From positions 18,271,848-18,335,847 of the forward strand of contig NC_062979.1 of assembly GCF_023078275.1 (NCBI RefSeq): 64,000 nucleotides of DNA, given 5' to 3'. This document shows, in pieces, positions 55,632 through 64,000 of this stretch (position 1 is the stretch's first letter; each line of letters opens with the position of its first letter). The DNA is from Leguminivora glycinivorella (taxonomy: Eukaryota > Arthropoda > Insecta > Lepidoptera > Tortricidae). A program made the translations under genes and the position numbers. The notes beneath the pieces are model-generated. The model was given only the letters and a program-made list of their open reading frames with translations, did not search any database and was not told where the DNA came from.

Positions 55632-56882
55632 ATGCTTATCGAAACATATATTTATTTAAAAATAAGTACGGCATGGTATACAACTGTTTGTTTTATTTAT
55701 TCACTTATCTCCTATGTAAACTACATTATAGACCTGGCAAAGCATGATAGGTTACCAATAAATTCCAGTCATCTCTCAAATAAATATAACCGGTACTTAT
55801 TTGTTGTTTGCATAAATGGTAATAGTACATACTTATACTCGATATACAGGTACGCGCACCTAGAATCATTTTGTTTTAAGATTTTGGACTGGAGACATGC
55901 TTCACAGTTAAGACTGTACCTACTTCACAGTAAATATTGTGAAATATTATTCTCTTTTGTAATACAATTTATTAAAAATAAAAAACTGACCCTTGGATTT
56001 TTAAACCCTGGTTCGCTTAGTACACGACATAGTGAGTTTCTTGTTGCCATGGCACGCTATGATGTAGATATAATGGCCATAAGTGAGACATGGTTGAGAG
56101 CCGGGCAAGAGGCCCGCGCGCCTGCGCCGCCGGGCTACCGGCTGCGGCACGTGCCGCGCGACGCCGCGAGCGGGCGCGCGCGCGGCGGCGGCGTCGGCAT
56201 GTACCTGCGGCGCGGCCTCACCGCGCGACGGCTGCAGCACCCCGAAGCGCCATTAGTTGAACAGATGTGGCTAAGTCTCAATATCGGTGGTCTTAGACTG
56301 GCTGTAGGAACTGCGTATCGACCTCCCTGGTTTAATGTTGACACATTTCTGGATGCACTTACTGATTCTTTAACCACTTTTGCCATGTTCGATTATATTA
56401 TTCTGTTAGGCGATTTTAATATTAATGTTTTGAACGAACGTGAGCCCAATACAAGGAAACTAACCAACTTTTTAAACTATATGCACTTATCACAATATGT
56501 AACTGAGCCGACGCACTTTACAGAACACAGTGAAACTCTCATTGATGTTATCTGCTGCAACAAGTCTATATCAAATGTGTCCGTTAATTACATCCCTGAC
56601 CTCAGCAGTCATGCTTTTATTACCTGCCAACTAAATGTTAAAAAAGTTAAGCCACCTTCGAAAATGTTTTTATACAGACCTATTAAAAATATTGACCTAG
56701 ATAAGTTTAATATGACTATCAATGTTATAGACTGGGAAGAAATGGTGAAGGGCAGCGTCGACGAGATGGTGGCTCAGTTTAATTATTGCTTGACGAATGT
56801 GTTTGATACATATGCTCCTTTACAAAAAGTATATATTAAGGAAAATAGTTACCCTTGGATCACTTCTAATATAAGGAGATGA
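55632..56882 (+). CDS. LINE ORF2, APE endonuclease part
   Basis: 416 codons. The first ~115 residues are a tyrosine-rich stretch of unclear meaning; the endonuclease starts near LTLGFLNPGSLSTRHSEF with Asn, then AISETWL (catalytic Glu), AYRPPWF, LLGDFNINVL (Asp/Asn) and DLSSHAFI (Ser-His in place of the usual Asp-His). The frame ends IRR at a TGA that overlaps the ATG of the RT frame by four bases (ATGA). In related LINEs ORF2 is one frame here (PWITSNIRR continuing into MMRLRDLA), so a one-base loss is likely. The RARGGGVGMYLRRGL part is encoded by a ~130-bp GC-rich patch. Confidence 0.85.
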   Translation: MLIETYIYLKISTAWYTTVCFIYSLISYVNYIIDLAKHDRLPINSSHLSNKYNRYLFVVCINGNSTYLYSIYRYAHLESFCFKILDWRHASQLRLYLLHSKYCEILFSFVIQFIKNKKLTLGFLNPGSLSTRHSEFLVAMARYDVDIMAISETWLRAGQEARAPAPPGYRLRHVPRDAASGRARGGGVGMYLRRGLTARRLQHPEAPLVEQMWLSLNIGGLRLAVGTAYRPPWFNVDTFLDALTDSLTTFAMFDYIILLGDFNINVLNEREPNTRKLTNFLNYMHLSQYVTEPTHFTEHSETLIDVICCNKSISNVSVNYIPDLSSHAFITCQLNVKKVKPPSKMFLYRPIKNIDLDKFNMTINVIDWEEMVKGSVDEMVAQFNYCLTNVFDTYAPLQKVYIKENSYPWITSNIRR

Positions 56883-58795
56883 TGCGCCTACGAGACCTAG
56901 CTCACACTAAATATCACCGCACGAAATTGGACTTCCATAAAAAATATTACAAAGATTTGAAAAGCCTAGTAAATATTTCACTCCATTATGAACAATCAGC
57001 TTATTTCCAGTACCATGTAAATAAAAACCTTAATAACCCTACAAAACTTTGGAAAAATATCAAACACAACTTAGTAGACTTCAAATCACAACACACTGAA
57101 TTACCGACCCATCTCAATGATCCTGATTGTATAAACTCCTATTTCCTTAACATACCTGGCAATAATAACTTTGATTTACCATATATAATTTCTCTCGAAT
57201 CTAATCGCCATGGTCCACATGAGTTTAACTTAAACCCTGTAGATGAAACAACAGTTGCAAAAATTATCAAATCATTAAAAACGAACGCTACTGGGGTAGA
57301 TGGCATATCTCTGGACATGGTAATTCTGACCCTCCCAAGAACTTTATCGACAATCACAAAAATCGTAAATAAATCTATAGAAACAAATGTCTTTCCGCAG
57401 CTGTGGAAAGTTGCGTCTGTTAAGCCTATCCCTAAAATACTTCATCCATCCGATTACAAGGACCTGAGACCAATAAGCATACTACCTCTCCTTTCTAAAG
57501 TACTAGAAAAGGCCGTATGTATGCAGTTAACTGAATTTCTTGAATGCTGCCAAATATTACCAGAAAGACAGTCAGGTTTCAGAAAAGGTCACAGTACCTC
57601 TACAGCTCTGTTGGATGTAGTTGATGAAATCCTAACTGCACAAGACGAAGGCAAGGGATCAATATTGGCACTACTAGATTTCTCTCGTGCCTTCGATAGT
57701 ATAAACACGTCCGTTCTTCTGTCTAAATTAGTTTATTATGGTTTTAGTAACAGTACCATAAACTGGTTTGCGAGTTATTTATCGAACCGATCACAGTTTG
57801 TTGAAGTGCGCGGCGTTGACGGTTCTAGTGTATCATCTGAATTACTCCCAGTGTCCAGAGGAGTTCCACAAGGCTCCATTCTTGGTCCTGTGTTATACAG
57901 CCTCTACAGTTCAGATATTGTAAAAAACATACGTCATTGCAAATTTCATGTATATGCCGATGATATTCAAATCTTTATATCTTTTAAACCAGAAGACACT
58001 AAAGAGGCAGTCGATAAATTAAACGAAGACTTGCATCGTATTGCTAGCTGGTCAAAAATGAACAGTTTGGTGCTTAATCCTACAAAATCCAAGTTTCTGG
58101 TGTTAGGTTCAAGAAAACAAGTGAACAGAATCAACGCTTTAAACCCGAGCGTGAACATTACAGGTCAGAAGGTAGACATGGTCTCAGAAGCCCGTAACTT
58201 AGGCATCCTTATGGACAGTTCCTTGCACTTTGAAAACCATGTCGTTGAAACGGTCAGAAATTGCTTCTACAGGTTAACAGTTCTTTACAGGGTGCGAAAT
58301 TATTTAAGTGTAGACATGCGTGTGAAGCTTTGCGATACTCTAATTCTGTCTAAACTTAATTACGCGGATACGGTATATGGGAACTGTTTACTATCTCGTA
58401 CAAAAAGAATCGTTCAACGACTGCAAAATGCGTGTGCTCGCTTTTGCTTCCCAATACCACCTCGGACACACATAAGCCCATACCTGAGTAGTAACAAACT
58501 GTTAAACATGAGTAATCGACGCATGTTACATTTCGCCTCGCTCCTTTTTGGTATCTGTGTCAGTAAAAAGCCGGTGTATTTATTTGAGAAATTGACCGTC
58601 CATCACCACATAAGACATGCTCCCAGACTGCTCTGCCCAAGGCACAGAACTGCTGCATTTCGTGGCAGCTTTCGTTACGCTGCCACGAAGTGCTGGAATA
58701 ATCTTCCACCTCCAATCCGACAGAGCATTACTATAGGTTCTTTCAAATTGCGACTAAAAGCGTACCTAATGGACCAACAATGTTCTGCTGCCTGA
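56879..58795 (+). CDS. LINE ORF2, reverse transcriptase part
   Basis: 638 codons without a stop. RT motifs: LRPISILPLLSKVLEK (~196-211), QSGFRKGHSTSTALLD (~231-246), LLDFSRAFDSIN (catalytic Asp ~267), RGVPQGSILGPVLYS (~327-341), VYADDIQIF (YADD ~359-362), then EARNLGILMDSSLHF and a C-terminal CWNNLPPPIRQS...FKLRLKAYL typical of Jockey/CR1-group LINEs. All key residues are present, so this is a young copy whose defects are the frameshift at 56880 and the split ORF1. Confidence 0.93.
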   Translation: MMRLRDLAHTKYHRTKLDFHKKYYKDLKSLVNISLHYEQSAYFQYHVNKNLNNPTKLWKNIKHNLVDFKSQHTELPTHLNDPDCINSYFLNIPGNNNFDLPYIISLESNRHGPHEFNLNPVDETTVAKIIKSLKTNATGVDGISLDMVILTLPRTLSTITKIVNKSIETNVFPQLWKVASVKPIPKILHPSDYKDLRPISILPLLSKVLEKAVCMQLTEFLECCQILPERQSGFRKGHSTSTALLDVVDEILTAQDEGKGSILALLDFSRAFDSINTSVLLSKLVYYGFSNSTINWFASYLSNRSQFVEVRGVDGSSVSSELLPVSRGVPQGSILGPVLYSLYSSDIVKNIRHCKFHVYADDIQIFISFKPEDTKEAVDKLNEDLHRIASWSKMNSLVLNPTKSKFLVLGSRKQVNRINALNPSVNITGQKVDMVSEARNLGILMDSSLHFENHVVETVRNCFYRLTVLYRVRNYLSVDMRVKLCDTLILSKLNYADTVYGNCLLSRTKRIVQRLQNACARFCFPIPPRTHISPYLSSNKLLNMSNRRMLHFASLLFGICVSKKPVYLFEKLTVHHHIRHAPRLLCPRHRTAAFRGSFRYAATKCWNNLPPPIRQSITIGSFKLRLKAYLMDQQCSAA

Positions 58796-59220
58796 AACAT
58801 TATTTAGTTTGAGCTAGATTTATTTATTTCATTAAAAATATATATTTCCGATCTTCCTTTCCGTATGTCGTCTTTGTTACTTTTATATGCCTTTTTAGTA
58901 GTTCTGCTACTGTATATTTAGATATGTATGTGTGTATATATAATATAAATTTAACGTATTTAATTGACACTATCTATATTCACGATGTCCGCAACCAGTA
59001 TGCTGTCCCGCATACCTCGCTGGCTCCGCAGAAAACCAGCGCCGTTGACACGCCTGTCGTGTCAGCTGCATTGCTGAGTGGAGACCATTTCGGCCTCTCA
59101 TTTCTACTTCTACTGTTTTGTTTTAAGTCTTTGTATTTCTATTTCTGATGTTTGTAGTGATGTATTGGCTGAATAAATGAATTCTATTCTATTCTATTCT
59201 ATTCTATTCTATTCTATTCT
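58796..59220 (+). mobile_element. LINE 3' UTR and (ATTCT)n tail
   Basis: Includes GCATACCTCGCTGGCTCCGC and AATAAATG (59172) followed by seven ATTCT units to 59220, the end of the LINE that begins before 48387. Confidence 0.9.
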
Positions 59221-59242
59221 AAATACTTCAAAAATGAATAAT

Positions 59243-59248
59243 TTTATT
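59243..59248 (-). promoter_or_regulatory. Polyadenylation signal AATAAA of the NMT gene
   Basis: On the minus strand, about 110 bases after the NMT stop codon. Confidence 0.55.
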
Positions 59249-59358
59249 AAACTCATATTATGTATTTCACTTAAAAACTTGTTATAACAAAATTTACAGT
59301 TTCTAAATAATTATCTAAAAAAAAGTTATAGACAACAACAAAAAAAAACATAATTTAG

Positions 59359-60897
59359 TTATTGCAGCACTAAACCAATTTTATTCGGTGTCATGTCAGG
59401 ACATCGCCAATTATACAGATAGTAATGTAAGCTACCGGTACCTAAGCTAAATTTCAATGGGTCCAAAAACTCCTTGTTGTCCATCAGGTCCAATGCATAC
59501 AAAATATCGAACCCTGAGTTCTTAGCACTTACCAAAGCGTCATGCATTAGATCTACCCACGGGGTTTTGGTTGACACAGTATAAAACAAGTAAGCCGCTT
59601 TTATTGCACTGTGTTCTCTGTGTTCCTCTACTGTAGTGAAAGGCACCGTGTAGTAGCTTACAAAGTCTGTGATCGATCCATCTGCGTCTTCAACAACAAA
59701 ACTGTCAATAATATCTGCCTGTGGCATAAACCAATGTTTAAAATCTTTATCATTAAATACAGGACTCAAATCAAACTTAGTCAAATTCTTTGATAACAAA
59801 ACTAAAACGTTGTCACAATCTCGTAATTCTAATTTACGAAAAGTATCTGTTTTAGGTTCATCTGGGAGTTTATAATGTGTCATAAATTTTTTCATAGACA
59901 TATTTCTTGGCATTTTAATAAATTTAACATCTATCAGCTTTTTAGGGTTGAGGAACCTAAGCCAATAGCGGCATGTACCAATGGGCTTAGGCAATACGAT
60001 ACCTGCCGTATAAACAGCTAAATATATCTGGCTCAGTTTAACTCTCCTATACATTTCTTTCATCAGGAATGGAGCTAACCGTTTAGAACGGAGCTTTTTA
60101 TGAATGCAAAAGAAGTTCATTTCGACAACAGCTTTTACTTGGTCATAAATCCTTAATTGCGCAGGGACAGAAGAAATGAAGGCCACTAATCCTCCAGACT
60201 TGACCTCACGCATACCACATAGTAAATCCCGTCTATAACCAGGGGGCTGAAGCACCCACTTTAAGAAATCCATCTGGTAACTGAAGCGAAACATACATTC
60301 TTCATCTTCCACGTAATTTTCATGTAGAAGTGTATACAATTCCTCTAAAACCGAAGAATCGTTTAAATTTAAACTGTCCCATTTGAAACCATCAGGTAAG
60401 CCAATTTCCACTAAATCTGAAGCTTCCACGTTAAGGCATTCGGGCGATACGATATGTTCATTAGAAATATTTTTTTCGTCAATTTTGGGTACAAGCTGAG
60501 TACACCAAAAGTTATATGGCTTGCACAAATCTTCTTCAATTGTCATAGCTGGTTTCTTGTCTAGATTGTTGGCACTTGCTGGCTCTTTTAATTCTTCAAT
60601 GGATATATCTGGACCGTTACGAGGATTGGACTCTCTAACTATGTAATCGGCGACAGCACTTGAGCCGCAGCATTTACCACAATGGTCACCACTACACTTT
60701 TTCTGTTTATTTTTCTTACGTTTCAATTTTATTTTCTTATCCTCGTGCAGTTTTTTAGACCCAGTTGCATTTTTGTCTCTTATTTTACAGAATAATCTTG
60801 AAATTATTGAAAAATGCTGATTAATACAATTCATATTAATTTTATTCACTAAATCAACAAAAGTGTGACATATGAGCATATGACATAGACATGACAT
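59359..60897 (-). CDS. Nmt: Glycylpeptide N-tetradecanoyltransferase (N-myristoyltransferase), intronless
   Basis: Transfers myristate from myristoyl-CoA to N-terminal glycines. 512 codons, close to the ~500 of animal NMTs, with no break. N-terminus: Cys-rich start, Lys-rich segment KKIKLKRKKNKQKK (~54-67) as in ribosome-targeting tails of NMT, acidic linker, then KPYNFW (126-131), LPDGFKWDSLNLND (167-180), MNFFCIHKKLRSKRLAP (260-276, oxyanion-hole and CoA-binding region), YTAGIVLPKPIGTCRYW (296-312), VTDF-like SITDFVSYYT (408-417), and the catalytic C-terminal carboxylate at GLVLQ. Unusual: YWLRFLNP where animal NMTs have YWHRSLNP. The start could also be Met7 or Met22. A single exon in TE-rich DNA, with a gene normally split by introns, suggests a retrocopy; the intact frame suggests it is kept or young. 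Confidence 0.95.
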   Translation of the reverse strand: MSCLCHMLICHTFVDLVNKINMNCINQHFSIISRLFCKIRDKNATGSKKLHEDKKIKLKRKKNKQKKCSGDHCGKCCGSSAVADYIVRESNPRNGPDISIEELKEPASANNLDKKPAMTIEEDLCKPYNFWCTQLVPKIDEKNISNEHIVSPECLNVEASDLVEIGLPDGFKWDSLNLNDSSVLEELYTLLHENYVEDEECMFRFSYQMDFLKWVLQPPGYRRDLLCGMREVKSGGLVAFISSVPAQLRIYDQVKAVVEMNFFCIHKKLRSKRLAPFLMKEMYRRVKLSQIYLAVYTAGIVLPKPIGTCRYWLRFLNPKKLIDVKFIKMPRNMSMKKFMTHYKLPDEPKTDTFRKLELRDCDNVLVLLSKNLTKFDLSPVFNDKDFKHWFMPQADIIDSFVVEDADGSITDFVSYYTVPFTTVEEHREHSAIKAAYLFYTVSTKTPWVDLMHDALVSAKNSGFDILYALDLMDNKEFLDPLKFSLGTGSLHYYLYNWRCPDMTPNKIGLVLQ

Positions 60898-61555
60898 TGA
60901 TTACATACAGAATTGCAGTCAAATTGATTGTCACCAATAATTATGACCAAAGATACATTAATCCAATCAAAAACTCATTGATTTTATCTTTGCCATGTAA
61001 AGGCAGAAAATAAAAGTCGTATAAAGGTGCGACCACACCGCTTATTAAAAACCGGCGGCGGTACGGAATCGCAGTGACGCATCGTATCCGTACTGTCACT
61101 TCCTTTTTATAAAAAGTGTCTTTTCTGGACTTATAATATATGTATAATTCCGCCTTTAGATCTTAGATATTCAATTCGTAAGCAAAGCTGGGCATAAGAC
61201 ACGTAGGCGGCAAAACGTCTAGACTAGACTCAAAGCCTCAGTGCTTATTGGACTGGAATATTGATATTCATTCATATCATTCACATACCTGTAACATGAT
61301 TGATTACTCGTTTCAAATAACAACAATATTTATGATATTTTTTTAATATATAATATTTTCGTATTACGTACGTAACCATTACTTAGGTAGTATTTATAAT
61401 ACACAACAAGCAAGAAGGTAATAAAATCATAATATTGAAGTATACCTACTTGTTTTGCAACATGTTTTTTATCACTAAAAAAGTGTAGTTCATCTGTTAA
61501 AATTGGTCACTTTTTTTTAGGATTTTTTATACTCCCAAACCATGTGTCGTCATTT
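60898..61555. other. Upstream region of the NMT gene
   Basis: No TATA box or coding sequence stands out. A GC-richer stretch (ACCGGCGGCGGTACGGAATC, 61050-61069) lies about 150 bp upstream of the ATG and could belong to the promoter; inference only. Confidence 0.3.
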
Positions 61556-61620
61556 GTTATAGACCGTCAACCAAATCTTGTCACTAAAAAAAAGCGGCAA
61601 ATTTGAAAACTCGCGGGCTA
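61556..61620. repeat. Fragment of a GACCGTCAACCAAATCTTGT repeat
   Basis: I associate this wording with one arm of a lepidopteran TIR element; the matching second arm is not found in the window. Confidence 0.35.
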
Positions 61621-62361
61621 GCAACACTAGTTTTGAAAATCAGTGGAAATTCGCGTGTCATTTGTATCTTATCTGTGGAAACCTCCACCCTACGAAAAAG
61701 AGAAATAACTAGTATATATCCGTCCCTTTTTAATACATTATCTAATAATTAGTAAGGAAGTAAAGAATGAATATACGCTTTTCATATGCTTTTTTTATTA
61801 GGGAGGCATTCCAATGCTGCAGGCCCAACGAGCCCCTTAAAAAAAATTATGTGGCTGTTCGACGTACATTGCTGGTTTTTGTTCGTTTCATAGGGATACC
61901 ATACTTTAGTTTGATGTACATTGCTACTGCCAAAATTTGGTTGACAGGATATATTTACAGGGTCGTGCACACATATTTAATACCCTATTACCATATTACC
62001 TTATACCGTAGACGTCAAGTAAGTCTATATAGATGTCTAAGCAGCATACACTCAGTATGTTTTTGGCACCTGAAACGTACTGCGTGTGGAGACCACTTTA
62101 TAACACATTACATTACTTAACAAATTCACACAATTTACCAAAAAAAAAAATATCTATGGTACATAATGTTTGTGTTGTGGAATTGTTTTTTTTTTCAGAC
62201 TGTCAAATTTTGTGTCAAAATCTAGTATGTGCAGTGTGTTTTGTGTTTCAAGAAAGTTCTTCTAGAAAATTATTGAAAAGGTAAGTGCATAGTCATAGAA
62301 AAATACAAGTATTGTCTGCAACGCTTTGAATATATTATTAAATCATGCCCAATGCTTCGAA
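61621..62361. other. Unassigned sequence
   Basis: A 117-codon frame at 61767-62120 shows no recognised family features. Nothing else seen. Confidence 0.3.
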
Positions 62362-62442
62362 GCCTCGTAGCATTGGTGAGCATCGAACCAGCACCATCTG
62401 AATTCGCATTAAACGCCATAACCATTAGGCCAACCGAATAAC
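62362..62442 (-). mobile_element. tRNA-like SINE head, minus orientation
   Basis: Minus strand: TGGCCTAATGGTTATGGCG (A-box region) and GGTGCTGGTTCGATGCTCAC (B box). Not a functional tRNA: the stems do not form a cloverleaf. Confidence 0.6.
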
Positions 62443-62567
62443 GGCGGCAGCGGTCGAAATAACAATGGGGTTTAAATTGCGGCACGTTCCATGGGACCTA
62501 TGAGAATTATCATACAATCATTTCTGGTGTTAGCACTTTAGTTAAATCGGAATTTGTGTACATAGTA

Positions 62568-62655
62568 TAATTTTTTTTATTTTTTATACCACGTCGGTGG
62601 CAAACAGGTATACGGCCCGCCTGATGGAAAGCGGTCACCGCAACCTATGATATGC
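62568..62655 (-). mobile_element. Poly(A)-tailed retroposon, copy 3 (3' end)
   Basis: T-rich run followed by ATACCACGTCGGTGGCAAAC, ACGGCCCGCCTGATGGAAAG and CGGTCACCG, the inverse of the ends at 19517 and 32562. Confidence 0.8.
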
Positions 62656-62902
62656 CACACACTTTTTGTTGACGGAAACCTGCATAGGTATACAACACCT
62701 TATAATCTCTTCGCATGTGAAGTTGACAATCCGCGTTGGGCTACCGTGGAGACTATTATATAGCCCAAGCCCTGTCATGTGTGAGGAAGCCTGTATGGTT
62801 AGTTTGCTATGAGCTGAGCACATCACTGTAATGTTGTTTAAATCACATCAACAACAGTGACGTAAACACAAAGCATGATATTACACAGTTCCCATACCTG
62901 TA
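62656..62902. other. Unassigned sequence
   Basis: Nothing recognised. Confidence 0.3.
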
Positions 62903-63039
62903 CCCCCTTATTCATAAACGTGCACTAAAGTTATCAAGCCGATAAAGTTCGTTTGTCCCTTTCTATCACCCTAATACGTCGGAAAGGGACAAATGAACAT
63001 TATCGGTTTGATAACTTTAGTGAACGTTTATGAAGGGGG
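62903..63039. mobile_element. Foldback MITE, CCCCCTT ends
   Basis: CATAAACGTGCACTAAAGTT then ATCAAGCCGATAA is inverted at 62987-63032 with few mismatches; short loop. TA lies next to both ends, which could mean Tc1/mariner-type mobilisation. Confidence 0.85.
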
Positions 63040-63139
63040 CTAGTGTTTTAGACGTAGTTTTGGAACGTAAGTATTATGTGACTAATTCTAAATAGAATTT
63101 GTTAAGTCATAGAAAAAGTACAAAATACTGAATTGAAAA

Positions 63140-63228
63140 AGATATCATACACGAAAGAAAAAACGGCAAGGCCCACTGGTGGCCGAGCCGGGAATCGAAC
63201 CCGGGTCTTCAGCTTACGCGGCTAACGT
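63140..63228 (-). mobile_element. tRNA-derived SINE, minus orientation
   Basis: GGCCGAGCCGGGAATCGAAC then CCGGGTCTTCAGC is a reverse-strand B box with perfectly paired flanks (CCGGG/CCCGG). The GCAAGGCCCACTGGTGGCCG and TATCATACACGAAAGAAA parts are wording I know from lepidopteran SINEs. Confidence 0.75.
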
Positions 63229-63266
63229 CACCACCACCACCACCACCACCACCAACCACCGCCACC
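63229..63266. repeat. (ACC)n microsatellite
   Basis: About nine ACC units, then imperfect AACCACCGCCACC, at the SINE head. Confidence 0.9.
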
Positions 63267-63584
63267 AAATAACATAACGAAGTGGTAAGGGATGCCACAC
63301 GCGTGTTCGGTAATTAAAATATTTTTTTTTTTAATAATTCTATAACCGTAAGAGTTAGGACGCTAGTTTCTTAGAGAAATTAATTGTATTTGACCTAAAG
63401 AACCTTCCCTTAAAGTTAACGGAATTCAATAAAAACAGGGTGTATAATATAGTAGTGTGATTACTTGAAAAAATAACAAATCAAAAATATTCAATAAAAT
63501 AATTTGATTTGTTCCCAAGTTGTAAAATACTGCTTTACCAACACCTAAACAGCTATACATAACCTTAATAATAATAATAATCAC
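63267..63584. other. Unassigned sequence
   Basis: AT-rich, with an (AAT)n run at 63567; nothing recognised. Confidence 0.3.
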
Positions 63585-63905
63585 GGCAGGTGTCCGATAG
63601 TCTCCTCCCATAGCCCATTAACCAGTCCATCCAATTTGCAAAACAATAGCCTTATGACCTTAGTTCCCATCGCAACACAAAAGTGTTGCACTGCAATAGT
63701 CTTTGCACCTGGCGGGGACCATCTTCGGGTGTATCACATTGTGCGCTCGGGGATGGTATCCGCCACGTGTACCCCTTGCCTTTAGATTAAAATGTCTTAA
63801 AGGGCCTCTGTGCTGTTGGCTTCGGCCCCACGCATGCCTCCCAAAGGTCCGGGACCCCATGGTCCCGAGATATGGAAAAGACAAACAAATAATAATAAAT
63901 AAATA
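63585..63905 (+). mobile_element. LINE 3' UTR, second copy
   Basis: CACCTGGCGGGGACCATC, GTGTACCCCTTGCCTTT, GTTGGCTTCGGCCCC and GCCTCCCAAAGGTCCGG followed by an AATAATAAAT tail match 21235-21531. Confidence 0.65.
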
Positions 63906-63919
63906 TTAATAAATATTAT

Positions 63920-64000
63920 AGGACATTCTTACACAGATTGACTGAGGCCCACGGTAACCTTGAATCCAATAATCAAAATTCAGTTGGCAACACCAGTAAA
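63920..64000 (-). mobile_element. tRNA-related SINE, cut by the window end
   Basis: ACATTCTTACACAGATTGAC then TGAGGCCCACGGTAA is the same start as at 3091. Confidence 0.6.

Noticed and set aside
61767..62120. 117-codon open frame
   Set aside because: No recognisable motif, no related copy in the window and no clear gene structure.
63180..63226. tRNA gene
   Set aside because: Only a B box and paired flank; the rest is SINE sequence and no cloverleaf can be drawn. Same for 47515, 52985 and 62362.

Overview
The window looks like nuclear DNA of a moth or butterfly (Lepidoptera). It is AT-rich and contains one host-type protein gene. Almost everything else I can name is transposable-element material, including families I recognise as typical of Lepidoptera: Lep1/MINE-type Helitron fragments ending in CTAGT, tRNA-derived SINEs, and LINEs with microsatellite tails. 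There are no bacterial operons, CRISPR arrays or functional tRNA or rRNA genes. | Left part (0-12.8 kb): the end of a Penelope-like element with a GIY-YIG endonuclease and a hammerhead-like RNA fold at its terminus, several foldback MITEs, and a mariner with intact inverted repeats inserted at a TA inside a Lep1-type Helitron. | 12.8-18.5 kb: a pentanucleotide (TTCTA/TCCTA)n array invaded twice, in the same orientation, by GC-rich R1-clade LINE sequence. The first copy keeps a full ORF1 and a frameshifted endonuclease/RT ORF2; the second is a shorter relative sharing only the 3' end. The array itself looks like the tail of an older LINE. | 18.5-34.8 kb: SINEs, LINE 3' ends, a piggyBac-like non-autonomous element with TTAA ends, a hairpin cluster, a canonical-core hammerhead ribozyme candidate inside an inverted repeat (27.6 kb), a 2.3 kb foldback with ~0.63 kb arms carrying a repeated 9-mer, and a ~1 kb element with related ends. 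| 34.8-43.0 kb: a very large inverted repeat whose arms are built from 394-bp tandem units. A CR1/Jockey-group LINE (SGNH-like ORF1 fragment, APE endonuclease and RT with two frameshifts) sits inside it. | 43-59.2 kb: RTE-type LINE 3' ends, a second Penelope terminus whose hammerhead stem differs by a compensatory base-pair change, more Helitron fragments, and a second LINE at 48.4-59.2 kb. Its PHD-type ORF1 is split by a ~5.8 kb insertion with ~190-bp inverted ends; that insertion contains a set of short covarying palindromes. | 59.36-60.9 kb (minus strand): an intact, intronless N-myristoyltransferase gene, the only host gene seen and probably a retrocopy. The last 3 kb hold SINEs, a MITE and another LINE 3' end. 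| All identifications rest on reading the sequence and remembered family features; no alignment or search was run.
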